From positions 3,224,001 to 3,288,000 of the forward strand of contig NZ_JAUTAY010000001.1 of assembly GCF_030818795.1 (NCBI RefSeq): a stretch of DNA of 64,000 nt. Reading direction: 5' to 3'. This DNA comes from Microbacterium sp. SORGH_AS_0862 (GTDB taxonomy: Bacteria > Actinomycetota > Actinomycetes > Actinomycetales > Microbacteriaceae). Shown piece after piece: positions 7,792 through 18,279 of this stretch. The notes below the pieces were generated by a model. The model had not been told where the DNA came from, made no database searches, and saw nothing but the letters and a program-made list of their open reading frames with translations. Position 1 is the stretch's first letter. Every line of letters starts with the position of its first letter. The position numbers and the translations under genes are program-made.

Positions 7792-7807
7792 TGCCTAAAC
7801 TGGGCCC

Positions 7808-8293
7808 GTGACCTCGCCCCGCGCCGTCCGACTGTCCGCCCTCGTCCTCGTGGCCGCGGCCGGCGCCGTGATGCTCGCGGCGTGCACGCCGTCACCGCAG
7901 CCGAGCCCGACCGTGTCGATCTCGACACCCGCCGCCACGACCCCGGCTCCGAGCCCGACCCCGACGCTCGTTCCGGAGGGCTCGGCCGAAGACAACCTGC
8001 CGCTGTTCACGAGTGTGGTGGATGCGGTGTGGGCCGGGCCCGATCAGGTCTCGGGGCGTGCGTACATCGACGCGCTCACCGCAGCCGGCTTCGACAAGGC
8101 GGCGATGCAGGTCACCCCGGATCAGTCGACAGTGAACAATCCCGCCGAGAGCATCCAGTTCGCGGTGCGCTGGGGCGAGGAATGCCTGATCGGCCAGGTG
8201 GGACCCGCCACACGCGAGGCCGTGACCGTGGTGGAGCCGGGTCTCTCCGACGGCACGTGTCTGATCGGACACACCCGCGCCATCGACTGGTAG
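7808..8293 (+). CDS. Predicted lipoprotein of unknown function
   Basis: The protein has 161 residues and begins with a lipoprotein signal peptide: basic N-terminus, hydrophobic core LSALVLVAAAGAVML, and lipobox LAAC with Cys26 as acylation site. A Pro/Ser/Thr-rich linker (residues 27-55) precedes a globular domain of about 100 residues resembling the DUF6993-type lipoproteins of Microbacteriaceae. It is expected on the outer face of the membrane. The GTG start lies 6 nt after TAAACT (7796-7801), fitting a leaderless transcript. Function unknown. Confidence 0.82.
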   Translation: MTSPRAVRLSALVLVAAAGAVMLAACTPSPQPSPTVSISTPAATTPAPSPTPTLVPEGSAEDNLPLFTSVVDAVWAGPDQVSGRAYIDALTAAGFDKAAMQVTPDQSTVNNPAESIQFAVRWGEECLIGQVGPATREAVTVVEPGLSDGTCLIGHTRAIDW

Positions 8294-8336
8294 GCCGACG
8301 GCGGGGCGTGCGAGCGCCGTCTAGACTGGAGCGGAT

Positions 8337-10016
<1,680 letters not shown>

Positions 10017-10021
10017 TGCCG

Positions 10022-10054
10022 GATACGGATCGCCCCTGACGGGCGATCCGTATC
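10022..10054 (+). terminator. Terminator hairpin after ettA
   Basis: Bases 10022-10035 and 10041-10054 form a perfect 14-bp stem with a 5-nt loop, 5 bp after the ettA stop. There is no U-tract, which is common in high-GC actinomycetes. It separates ettA from the thioesterase starting at 10079. Confidence 0.85.
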
Positions 10055-10078
10055 GTGCATGCGAGCAGGGGAGAGATC

Positions 10079-10567
10079 ATGACCGAGGCCCAGCGCCGGC
10101 TCCATGTCCCCATCCACCTGCGATGGGGCGACCTCGACGCGTTCAACCACGTCAACAACACCTCGATGCTCAAGCTTCTCGAGGAGGCGCGCGTGCGTGC
10201 CTTCTGGGCCGCGGATGACACCGAGCCGCAGTATCCGACCGCGGTCGTCCCGGCCGGGGCCACGGCCGGTGTGCTGACTCTCATCGCGCGCCAGGAGATC
10301 GAGTACCTGCATCCCGTGCCCTACCAGCGCGCACCGCTCGACGTCCAGTTGTGGTTCGGGAGCCTCGGCGGATCCAGCATGGAGGTCTGCTACGAGGTGT
10401 TCAGTCCGCTGACGGGCGAGCAGCCGCAGACTCTCTACGCCCGCTCGTCCGCCGTCGTGGTGACGGTCGACGCCGCCACGGGGCGGCCCATGCGACTCAC
10501 CGAACGGATGCGTGAGGCCTGGGAGCCGTACCTCGGCGCGCCGATCGCCTACGCCCGACGGCGCTAG
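10079..10567 (+). CDS. Acyl-CoA thioesterase, 4HBT hotdog family
   Basis: The 162-residue protein opens with the 4-hydroxybenzoyl-CoA thioesterase signature: LRWGDLDAFNHVNNTSML, with the catalytic Asp in WGDLDAFNHVNN. The remaining strands match a single hotdog fold. Such enzymes cleave small or medium acyl-CoA esters in the cytoplasm; the substrate is not readable. I chose ATG 10079 over a GTG 24 nt upstream because AGGGGAGAG sits before it. Its 3' end overlaps the convergent tesB stop by 4 nt. Confidence 0.88.
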   Translation: MTEAQRRLHVPIHLRWGDLDAFNHVNNTSMLKLLEEARVRAFWAADDTEPQYPTAVVPAGATAGVLTLIARQEIEYLHPVPYQRAPLDVQLWFGSLGGSSMEVCYEVFSPLTGEQPQTLYARSSAVVVTVDAATGRPMRLTERMREAWEPYLGAPIAYARRR

Positions 10568-11475
10568 GACGCCTCGCCCGGAGCCGGCACACGCACCATG
10601 ATCTCCTGCGCGACGCTGGCGACGAGCTCGCCGGTGCGGGTGTAGATGCGGCCGGTCGCGAGCCCTCGCCCCCCGCGCGCGCTGGGGGAGTCCTGCGTGT
10701 AGAGCAGCCAGTCGTCGACGGCTGCGGGGCGGTGCCACCACATCGCATGATCGAGACTCGCCACGTTGAGCCGCGGTGTGCGCCACGTGAGGCCATGCGC
10801 GCGCAGGATCGACTCCTGGATGGTCATGTCCGAAAGGTATGCGAGCATCGCGCGATGCAGCAGGGGATCGGCGGGCAGAGCCCGGCGCAGCCGCATCCAG
10901 ACGCTCTGATGCGGTTCCGGCGTCACCGTCTCGCTTTCGAACAGCGTTCCGGGAACGTGGCGGACCTCGACCGGCAGCTCGCTGATGCTGCGCATCGACA
11001 GGGGATGCAGCTGGTCCGACTCCTGCGGCACGAGTGCCTCAGGCTCCGGCACGTCCGGCATCGGCTCGGCGTGGTCGAGGCCGGCATCCTCGGTCTGGAA
11101 CGACGCGATCATCGAGAAGATCGGTACGCCCTCCTGGTACGCCTGGGTGCGGCGGGCCGAGAAGGAGCGGCCGTCGCGCAGGCGGTCCACGGAGAACGTC
11201 AACCCCCGCGAGGAGTCGCCGGCGCGCAGGAAGTAGCCGTGCATGGAGTGGATCGGGCGGTCCTCGGCGACCGTGCGGGAGGCGGCGACCACGGACTGGC
11301 CGAGGACTTGACCGCCGTAGATGCGTCCGAGGGGCATGGCGTGCGAGTCGCCCGTGAAGATGTCCTCGGTCGTGCGCGCATCGCTCGACGCGATCGAGAG
11401 GACCTCGATGAGGGAGCCGACCGGGTCGCTCCCGTGCTCCGTGCGTCCGACGGTGGGTTCATCGCTGATCGTCAT
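10564..11475 (-). CDS. tesB: Acyl-CoA thioesterase II
   Basis: The product is 303 residues with two hotdog repeats, the length of TesB. Signatures include YGGQVLGQSVVAASRTV (N-terminal hotdog), FSARRTQAYQEGVPIF and, near the C-terminus, LDHAMWWHRPAAVDDWLLY. TesB hydrolyses a wide range of medium and long acyl-CoAs to free acids and CoA. GAGGAGA is positioned before the ATG at 11475. It is convergent with another hotdog thioesterase, so two unrelated thioesterase subfamilies sit side by side. Confidence 0.93.
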   Translation of the reverse strand: MTISDEPTVGRTEHGSDPVGSLIEVLSIASSDARTTEDIFTGDSHAMPLGRIYGGQVLGQSVVAASRTVAEDRPIHSMHGYFLRAGDSSRGLTFSVDRLRDGRSFSARRTQAYQEGVPIFSMIASFQTEDAGLDHAEPMPDVPEPEALVPQESDQLHPLSMRSISELPVEVRHVPGTLFESETVTPEPHQSVWMRLRRALPADPLLHRAMLAYLSDMTIQESILRAHGLTWRTPRLNVASLDHAMWWHRPAAVDDWLLYTQDSPSARGGRGLATGRIYTRTGELVASVAQEIMVRVPAPGEAS

Positions 11476-11522
11476 TGGTTCTCCTCGGCTCGCCGCATGC
11501 ACGCGTTGCTAGTTTAGGTGGG

Positions 11523-12188
11523 GTGTCCGCTCGTCTCCTGTTCCCCGATCCCGAGGCCGCGGCGGACGCTCTGACGTTCGTCGGACGGGCCGGAGCGCTC
11601 GACCGCGAAGCGGCCGTCCACTTCCGCGGTGCCGGAGGTGTGCTGACCATGACGACGGCGGTGCTGGCCTCCCGTGGCCTGCTCGATGCGACTCCGACGG
11701 TGCTGGCCATGCGCGTCCTCCCCGTCGACCCGGAGCTCGAGTGCGACCTGAGCGTGCCCGCCTCGCAGCTGACCGCCGCGTCAGACACCGCGATCGAACT
11801 GGGCGAGACGGCCGTCCGGCCCGCGTGGGCGGGCGTGTCCCCGCCGCGCACCGGATGGGAGCCGTCGGACCGGATCGCATCGGAGGTGCTGGCCGCACGA
11901 GCGCAGTGGGGGATGGCGGCCGTCGCCGATGCGCTGCCGAGCGACCCCGGCGAGGAGGTCGTGCGCTCGGCTCGGCTCCGGGTGTGGGCGGAGCCGGACG
12001 AGGCGCTGGGCTCCCAGCTGCGCGCCGTCGCTTTCGGCGCGGTCGCGATGGGCTTCGTGCTCGGCGCGGAGCACGCTCGAGTGTTCTCCGCCCCCGGGTG
12101 GACGCGCGTCTCGTTGTCGCGGGGTCACATCCTCGTGCGCGTACCGATGCGGTCAGGGATGACAGCCGTGCGTGCGACGGGCTCCTGA
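11523..12188 (+). CDS. Conserved actinobacterial protein of unknown function
   Basis: The product has 221 residues from the GTG at 11523, which lies 7 nt after TAGTTT (11510-11515), consistent with a leaderless message. It is Ala-rich, soluble and without a catalytic motif. It contains AAVHFRGAGGVLTMTTAVLA and VRVWAEPDEALGSQLRAVAFGAVAMGFVLG. I do not recognise a characterised family. The 3' end converges on the FAD dehydrogenase gene with only 4 bp between stops. Confidence 0.75.
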   Translation: MSARLLFPDPEAAADALTFVGRAGALDREAAVHFRGAGGVLTMTTAVLASRGLLDATPTVLAMRVLPVDPELECDLSVPASQLTAASDTAIELGETAVRPAWAGVSPPRTGWEPSDRIASEVLAARAQWGMAAVADALPSDPGEEVVRSARLRVWAEPDEALGSQLRAVAFGAVAMGFVLGAEHARVFSAPGWTRVSLSRGHILVRVPMRSGMTAVRATGS

Positions 12189-12192
12189 CGGT

Positions 12193-13855
12193 TCAGACGG
12201 CGCTCGCGGCGGCGCGTCCCGCGGCGCGGCCGGAGTAGAGGCAGCCGCCGAGGAACGTCCCCTCCAGGGCGCGGTAACCGTGCACGCCGCCGCCCCCGAA
12301 GCCGGCGGCCTCGCCAGCGGCGTAGAGCCCCGGGATCGCCTCACCGTGCGCATCGAGCGCTCTCGCGTCGAGGTCCGTCAGGATGCCGCCGAGAGACTTG
12401 CGTGTCAGCACGTGGAGCTTGACGGCGATCAAGCCACCGCCCGCGCGATCGAGGATGCGATGCGGCCGGGCTGTGCGCACCAGCCGATCGCCGCGGAACG
12501 CCCGCGCGGAGCGCAGCATCGCCACCTGGGCGTCCTTGGTGAACGGGTTTGTCCATCTCGCGGTCTCGCGCCTCGATCTCCCGCCGGGCCCGATCGGGAT
12601 CGAGGGCGTCGCCGCCGGGCATACGCCGCATGCCGGCGAGCAGATCCTCGAGTCGGTCGGCGCGCACGAAGTCTGCGCCGTGCTCCAGGAACGCGCGCAC
12701 CGGACCCGATGCGCCCTTTCCGAGCCGCGAGCGCAGGAGCAGTGAGACGTCCTTGCCGGTCAGGTCCGGATTCTGCTCGCTGCCGGAGAGCGTGAACTCC
12801 TTCTCGACGATGCGTTCGGACAGGACGAACCACGAGTGGTCGTGTCCGGTGGCGCGCAGATGGGCCAGGGTTCCGAGGGTGTCGAAGCCGGGGAACAGGG
12901 GGACGGGCAGCCGCTCGCCGGTCGCGTCCAGCCAGATGGAGGAGGGGCCTGGGAGGATGCGGATCCCGTGCTGCGGCCAGACGGGATCCCAGTTCTGCAG
13001 CCCCTCGACGTAGTGCCACATCCGGTCGCTGCCGATGAGCGTTGCTCCCGCCTGTTCCGCGACCGAGAGCATCGAACCGTTGACATAGGCCGGGACGCCG
13101 GCGACCATAGTCGCGGGCGGCGTCGCCAGCCGCTCCGGCCAGCGCTCGCGGACCAGCGCATGGTTGCCGCCGATCCCTCCGCTGGTCACGATGGTCGTGG
13201 CCGCCTCGATCGAGAAGTCGCCGACCACATCGTGCGGAGTCGCTCGTCCGCGGTCGGTGTCCGCGGAGATGAGAACGTCGCCGCGGGCCCCCGTGACCGC
13301 GCCGGCGCTCGTTTCGAGCACCGTGACGCGATGACGGGCGAGGATGCGCAGGCGTCCAGCTGCTTCGGCCTCTTCGATCTCCGCCGCGAAGGGAGCGACC
13401 AGTCCGGGGCCGGTGCCCCATGTGATGTGGAAGCGAGGCACGGAGTTGCCGGGGCCGGTCGCGGTGTAACCACCGCGTTCCGCCCAGCCCACGACGGGGA
13501 AGAACGACACCCCGCGCCGGCGGAGCCACGAGCGCTTCTCGCCGTGCGCGAAGTCGAGGTACGCCCGAGCCCATCGCGCGGGCCACTCGTCCTCGGCCCG
13601 GTCGAAGCCGGCCGTGGCGAACCAGTCCTGCGCGGCGAGCTCGGGGGAGTCTCTGATCCCCATGCGGCGCTGCTCGGGCGAGTCGACCAGGAACAGCCCG
13701 CCGAACGACCACCACGCCTGCCCTCCGAGGTCTACACGCGGCTGCTGGTCGACGATCGTCACCGACCGCCCGGCGCGCAGGGCCTCGCAGGCTGCCACGA
13801 GTCCGGCCAGACCCCATCCCACGACGAGAACATCGGTGCGGTGGGATGCGGTCAC
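12193..13855 (-). pseudogene. FAD-binding dehydrogenase (KstD/fumarate reductase-like), split by a one-base frameshift
   Basis: The N-terminal part has the dinucleotide-binding motif DVLVVGWGLAGLVAACEAL, and TSGGIGGNHALVRERWPER sits in the middle. The frame is lost at an AAA run (TTT at 12548-12550 on the plus strand). Removing one A joins EMDNPFTKDAQV to the remainder in the other frame, which ends LDAHGEAIPGLYAAGEAAGFGGGGVHGYRALEGT, the classic C-terminal flavin site. The repaired protein would have 553 residues. Substrate is unknown; steroid or other CH-CH dehydrogenation is typical of the fold. GTG 13855 is preceded by AAGGAG; GTG 13861 is an alternative. It may be a true pseudogene or a sequencing indel. 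Confidence 0.85.
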
Positions 13856-13857
13856 GG

Positions 13858-14316
13858 TCACTCCTTCGTGGTCGCCGCAGGATCGACCGGGAGGGAGGAG
13901 CGTGTCCCCGCCGCAGGTCCGATGCCTGCGGGCTCGAACGTGTTCACCATGGCATAGGCCGCGCGCTGCAGGTAGTCCCACAGCGTCGCCTCGAGGATCG
14001 GCGGCAGGTCACACGCATCGACGGCGTGCCGCATGTGCGAGAGCCACCGGTCGCGAGCATCCGGATCGACGTGGAACGCCGCGTGGCGCATGCGCAGCCG
14101 CGGATGACCCCGCTGTTCGCTGTAGGTCGTCGGTCCGCCCCAGTACTGCTCGAGGAAGGTCTGCATGCGGACCTTGGCGGGACCGAGGTCGGCCTCCGGG
14201 TACATGGGCCGCAGGACCTCGTCGTCGGCGATGCCTTCGTAGAACGCGTCCACGAGCTTGGTGAAGAAGGCGTGCCCCCCGACCTGGGCGTAGAAGCTGA
14301 CGGGCTGCTGGCTCAT
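13858..14316 (-). CDS. glbO: Group II truncated haemoglobin (trHbO type)
   Basis: The 152-residue protein has YAQVGGHAFFTKLVDAFYEG at the start. RPMYPEADL (Tyr39 at the CD1 position), the QYWGGPTTYSEQRGHPRLRMRH segment with proximal His78, and Trp91 (G8) follow. This is the trHbO pattern. Such globins bind oxygen and react with NO or peroxides near the respiratory membrane. The ATG overlaps the MscS stop by 4 nt, and its stop touches the FAD dehydrogenase start, so all three are co-translated. The C-terminal 25 residues are a Pro/Ala/Thr-rich extension. Confidence 0.93.
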   Translation of the reverse strand: MSQQPVSFYAQVGGHAFFTKLVDAFYEGIADDEVLRPMYPEADLGPAKVRMQTFLEQYWGGPTTYSEQRGHPRLRMRHAAFHVDPDARDRWLSHMRHAVDACDLPPILEATLWDYLQRAAYAMVNTFEPAGIGPAAGTRSSLPVDPAATTKE

Positions 14317-15482
14317 GCGGACTCCTCGGGCGGGGTGCGGGGCTTACGTGGCTTTCGCGGCGCCGCCGAATGCGTGTCATCGCTCGTTGGCGCTCCGTCT
14401 CCGGCGGGGGCGACCGCCTCGCCCTCTGCGGCGGCTTCCGTGGCGGCGCGGGCGCCCCTCCCCGTGCGCTTCGGGCGCCACACCGGGCGTTCGTCTGCCG
14501 CGACGGGGATGGGCTTGGTGCGGGGAGGGTTCGCCCCGCGCACGCGACCCGCCGCCTCCAGTCCGCTCAGCATGATCGAGTTCAGCAACGGCAGCTGGAT
14601 GCCCATGGCGTCCATCGCACGCTTCAGGCGCACCCGGAGCTCTCGCGCGACGTCGTCCTTGGCGTTGGAGCGGGTCTTCATGACGAGCCGGATCACGAGA
14701 GCATCCCCGGAGATCGATTCCAACCCCCAGATCTCGGGCTGTTCGATGATCCTGGTGCGCCACTTGGGATCCTTCGCGAGATGCTTCGCCGCATCGAGCA
14801 TCGCCTTCTCCACCGCATCCAGGTCGGCATCGACGGGGACAGAAAGGTCGATGATGACCCGCGACCACCCTTGCGACATGTTGCCGATCCGGGTGATCTC
14901 ACCGTTGCGCACGTACCAGAGCGTCCCGTTGACGTCGCGCACGTGCGTGACGCGCACGCTGACGTACTCGACGACACCGGTCGCGAGTCCGAGGTCGACG
15001 ACGTCGCCGATGCCCACCTGATCCTCGGCGACGATGAAGATGCCGTTGAGCACGTCCTTGACGATGTTCTGCGCGCCGAAGCCGAGCCCTGCGCCGATCG
15101 CCGCCGTGAGCAGCGCGAAGGAGCCGAGGATGCCCGAGTCGATCGTGTTGACGATCAGGATGATGCCGATGATCACGATCGTGACGTTGACGATGTTCTG
15201 CAGGATCGAGCCGAGCGTGCGGGTGCGCTGGACCAGTCGCACGGCGGCGAGCGGGGAGCGATCCAGCGCCTGGGTGTCGGTGACCTGAGCTTTGCTCTTC
15301 GCGCCGGAGACGATGCGCTCCACGACCCGGTGGATCACGCCGCGGAGGATCCAGGAGACGATGATGGCGCCGACGATGATGGCGAGCACGCCGAGCGCCT
15401 TGAATCCGGCGGTGGTGAAGAACGACCCGATGTTCGGCCAGAACGCCGGGTCGTTGGGGTCGAAGACGAAGGTGTGCGTCAC
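14313..15482 (-). CDS. MscS-family mechanosensitive ion channel
   Basis: From the GTG at 15482 the product is about 389 residues. Three to four hydrophobic helices lead into the pore helix (LLTAAIGAGLGFGAQNIVKDVLNGIFI), which matches the Gly/Ala-packed TM3 of MscS. The beta domain (VGIGDVVDLGLATGVVEYVSVRVTHVRDVNG) follows. These channels open under membrane tension to release solutes after hypo-osmotic shock. A long Arg/Pro/Ala-rich cytoplasmic tail is unusual. The start is uncertain: GTG 15512, inside the response-regulator gene, is also possible. It is translationally coupled to the globin gene. Confidence 0.9.
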   Translation of the reverse strand: MTHTFVFDPNDPAFWPNIGSFFTTAGFKALGVLAIIVGAIIVSWILRGVIHRVVERIVSGAKSKAQVTDTQALDRSPLAAVRLVQRTRTLGSILQNIVNVTIVIIGIILIVNTIDSGILGSFALLTAAIGAGLGFGAQNIVKDVLNGIFIVAEDQVGIGDVVDLGLATGVVEYVSVRVTHVRDVNGTLWYVRNGEITRIGNMSQGWSRVIIDLSVPVDADLDAVEKAMLDAAKHLAKDPKWRTRIIEQPEIWGLESISGDALVIRLVMKTRSNAKDDVARELRVRLKRAMDAMGIQLPLLNSIMLSGLEAAGRVRGANPPRTKPIPVAADERPVWRPKRTGRGARAATEAAAEGEAVAPAGDGAPTSDDTHSAAPRKPRKPRTPPEESA

Positions 15483-15492
15483 CTTCTCGATG

Positions 15493-16182
15493 CTACCGAT
15501 CGCCGCTCTCACCGAGCTGGATGCCGCCGCCGTCGACGAGCCCCGCACGGTGGGCGATCACGACCGCCTGCACGCGGTCGCGTGCGCCGAGCTTGGCGAG
15601 GATGCGACCGACGTGCGTCTTCACGGTGGACTCGCCCAGGAACAGGGCCGCCGCGATCTCGGCGTTCGTGGCACCCTGAGCCATGGCGAGGAACACCTCG
15701 CGCTCCCTCTCCGTCAGCGTCTCGGTCGGATCGGGTGCTGCCGAGCGCACGGGCGGTGTGCCGAGCAACTCGATCATCCGGCGCGTCACGCGCGGCGAGA
15801 GTGTGGCATCGCCTCGGTGCACCGCGTGGATCGCCGAGATGAGTTCGTGGCGTTGCGCGTCTTTCAGCAGGAACCCGCTCGCGCCCGCGCGCAGAGCGGC
15901 GAAGGCGTACTCGTCGAGATCGAAGGTCGTGAGCACGAGGACGCGGGCATCGGGGTGAGCGGCGACGATGCGTTCCGTCGCGGTGATGCCGTCGACGCCC
16001 GGCATCCGCACATCCATGAGGACGACGTGCGGTTCGAGGGTCGCGACGGCCGCGACGGCGGATTCCCCGTCGGCGGCTTCGCCGACCACCTGAAGGTCGT
16101 CCTCGGCGTCCAGCACCATGCGGAAGCCGAGACGAATGAGCTCCTGGTCGTCGACGAGCAGGATGCGGATGGGATCGTTCAT
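15493..16182 (-). CDS. NarL/LuxR-type response regulator
   Basis: This 229-residue protein has a receiver domain with Asp11/Asp12 and the phospho-acceptor Asp57 in VVLMDVRMPGVDGI. The conserved Thr (VLTTFD) and Lys (FLLKDA) are present. A LuxR helix-turn-helix follows (LTEREREVFLAMAQGATNAEIAAALFLGESTVKTHVGRIL). It overlaps the histidine kinase gene by 4 nt and is surely its partner. The ABC transporter in the same operon is the probable target, possibly through the inverted repeat at 19233-19252. Confidence 0.95.
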   Translation of the reverse strand: MNDPIRILLVDDQELIRLGFRMVLDAEDDLQVVGEAADGESAVAAVATLEPHVVLMDVRMPGVDGITATERIVAAHPDARVLVLTTFDLDEYAFAALRAGASGFLLKDAQRHELISAIHAVHRGDATLSPRVTRRMIELLGTPPVRSAAPDPTETLTEREREVFLAMAQGATNAEIAAALFLGESTVKTHVGRILAKLGARDRVQAVVIAHRAGLVDGGGIQLGESGDR

Positions 16183-17426
16183 CGGGTCTCCTCCTCGGTC
16201 GGCAGCCAGACGTCGAGGGTCCAGGTGCCGTCGCCGCGTCGGGTACGCAGGGTGCCGCCGGCATGGGCGACGCGCTCGGTGAGTCCGCGAAGCCCGAAAC
16301 CTGCGTTCTCGTCGTCGCTCTCGTCAGCGACGCCGTTGTTCATGATCCTGATTCGCACCGCATCCGGATCCTCGCGGATCTCGACGACGGCCTCCGTCGC
16401 GCGAGGCGCGTGCCGCATGGCGTTCGTCATCCCCTCCTGCACGACGCGACCGATCGCCAGCTCCGTGGTCGGCGCATGCGTGCTCGTGCGTCCGGAGGTG
16501 CGCAGCACGACCGGGTAGCCCGCGCCCTGCGCGGTGGCGACGACCTCCCGCGGCGAGGGGGCGGTGAGGGGCGCCAGAGGTGCGGAGCCGGTGTCATCCG
16601 TGCGCAGCACGCCCAGCATCGCCCGCATCTCGGTCAGGGCGCCGCGGGCGGTGTCGGCGGCCGAGCGGGCGGCGGAGCGCGCGCGCTCGGCGTCGGTCGT
16701 CGCCGCGGCGCCCTCCGACAGCGCCACGATCACCGTCAGCGAGTGCGACACGATGTCGTGCATCTCCCGTGCGATACGGGTGCGCTCGGCAGCCGTGGCG
16801 AGCTGTGCCTGCTGGTCGCGTTCGATCGTCAGTTGACGGGAGCGTTCGATGAGGGCTTCGACGTAGCGCTTGCGGCCGCCGACGTTCGCGCCGATGAGCG
16901 CCCCGATCAGGAGCATGATCATGGTCGCGATCGTCGCGCCGATCGCCGTGGACCACCCCTCGCCGAGCCCCACGCGTACAAGGCCGGAGATCACGAGGGC
17001 GCCGCTGAGGATTCCGGCGCCCGCCCACGCTGCGCGGCTGGAGCGGTACACCGACAGCGAGTAGACGGCGATCGCGAGCGCGACGCCGCTCGGAAGCATG
17101 GGGTACGGCGCGAACGGGTAGGGGAGGGCGGCGACCAGGAAGACCGTGATCGGGAAGCGCCGACGCCAGAGGAGCGCGATCGCGGTGCTCGCGGGAACGG
17201 TGATCGACACGATCACGCCGACGGGAGCCCAGGCGGGATCCATCGGAGCCGCGGCGATCAGGCCCGGCCCGGAGAGGACGAAGGCGAAAAAGGCGACGAG
17301 TGCGTCGGCGAAACGCGGATGCCGCGACCAGTACCGGCGGATGGCCCCCGGAGGTCGCGGCAGCAGCAGGCCGTCGTCGGGGGGAGTGCTCTCCGCCCCG
17401 GCGACGGCCCGACCGCGCTTGCTCAT
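16179..17426 (-). CDS. Sensor histidine kinase, HisKA_3 (NarX/DesK-like) family
   Basis: The 415-residue protein has about five hydrophobic N-terminal segments with short loops, so it lacks a large extracellular sensor. A coiled linker precedes the dimerisation/phospho-acceptor motif RIAREMHDIVSHSLTVIV (His223). The HATPase domain shows VVQEGMTNAMRHA and GFGLRGLTERVAHAGGTL. The kinase lies downstream of an ABC transporter gene pair with a 10-nt gap and overlaps its response regulator. This arrangement is typical of systems that sense membrane-active compounds through the transporter, a context inference. Confidence 0.93.
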   Translation of the reverse strand: MSKRGRAVAGAESTPPDDGLLLPRPPGAIRRYWSRHPRFADALVAFFAFVLSGPGLIAAAPMDPAWAPVGVIVSITVPASTAIALLWRRRFPITVFLVAALPYPFAPYPMLPSGVALAIAVYSLSVYRSSRAAWAGAGILSGALVISGLVRVGLGEGWSTAIGATIATMIMLLIGALIGANVGGRKRYVEALIERSRQLTIERDQQAQLATAAERTRIAREMHDIVSHSLTVIVALSEGAAATTDAERARSAARSAADTARGALTEMRAMLGVLRTDDTGSAPLAPLTAPSPREVVATAQGAGYPVVLRTSGRTSTHAPTTELAIGRVVQEGMTNAMRHAPRATEAVVEIREDPDAVRIRIMNNGVADESDDENAGFGLRGLTERVAHAGGTLRTRRGDGTWTLDVWLPTEEETR

Positions 17427-17436
17427 CCGCTCGACT

Positions 17437-18279
17437 CTACGCGTCGCGGCTCTTCAGGACGGCGCTCGCGCCAACGAGGCCGACGACGACCCAGACGGCG
17501 AGCGTGAGGCTCGCGGCCCAAGGCTCGAGCTGGTCGCTTCCGCCCGAGGTGCCCATCAAAAGCTGCCCCGCGTTCGAGGGCAGGAACCGGGCGGCATCCT
17601 GTACCCAGCCCCATCCGGGCAGCGCGGCGAAGAAAGCGGGGACGATGGGCAGGACGAACACGAGTCCCACACCGAGGGCGATCGCTCCCGGACCGTTGCG
17701 GAGGATGTAGCCCGTTGCGACGCCGATGATCGCGATGACGGCCATGGTGAGGGCGCCCGCCAGCAGCGGCAGCACGGAGACCTCCGGATTCGAGAAGTCG
17801 AGTCCGAGGTCCTTGCGCGCCATGATCGGTGCGGTCGCCGCGGCGGCGATGGCGAAGATGATGACGCTGGACACGAACACGAACCCGGCGACGACCACCG
17901 TCTTGGCCAGAAGCGACCCGAGTCGTCCGGGCGCAGCCGTCAGGGTGGAGCGCATCATCCCGGTCGAGTACTCACCGGTGACCTGGATGGCGCCCAGGAT
18001 CACGGCGAGCAGCATCGTGAACGTCGTCGGCGCGAGGATCACCATCGTGGCCAACGAACCGTCGTCGCCCTGCGGGCCGCCGTCGAAGCTCGTGATCGCC
18101 CACGCCATCAGCAGTGAGAAGCCGATCGAAAGGACGGCGACGATCGCGATCGACCACCAGGGGGAGCGCAGCGTCAGGAGCTTGAGCGTCTCGCTGCGCA
18201 CGAGTCGGGGGAAGGAGAGGCGGTACGAAGCCTCCGTCGCGGTGACGCGACGCGCGGGGGTGGTTGTGGTGGCGCTCAT
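17437..18279 (-). CDS. ABC transporter permease (ABC-2 type)
   Basis: From the ATG at 18279 the product is 280 residues with six predicted membrane helices. It carries the ABC-2 signature segment IQVTGEYSTGMMRSTLTAAPGRLGSLLAK, including the GEY(S/R)xGT-like coupling region. The ATG overlaps the ATPase gene stop by 4 nt. It forms the membrane half of a two-gene exporter; substrates of such exporters are drugs, peptides or lipids. The open frame extends further upstream inside the ATPase gene but is not coding. Confidence 0.93.
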   Translation of the reverse strand: MSATTTTPARRVTATEASYRLSFPRLVRSETLKLLTLRSPWWSIAIVAVLSIGFSLLMAWAITSFDGGPQGDDGSLATMVILAPTTFTMLLAVILGAIQVTGEYSTGMMRSTLTAAPGRLGSLLAKTVVVAGFVFVSSVIIFAIAAAATAPIMARKDLGLDFSNPEVSVLPLLAGALTMAVIAIIGVATGYILRNGPGAIALGVGLVFVLPIVPAFFAALPGWGWVQDAARFLPSNAGQLLMGTSGGSDQLEPWAASLTLAVWVVVGLVGASAVLKSRDA

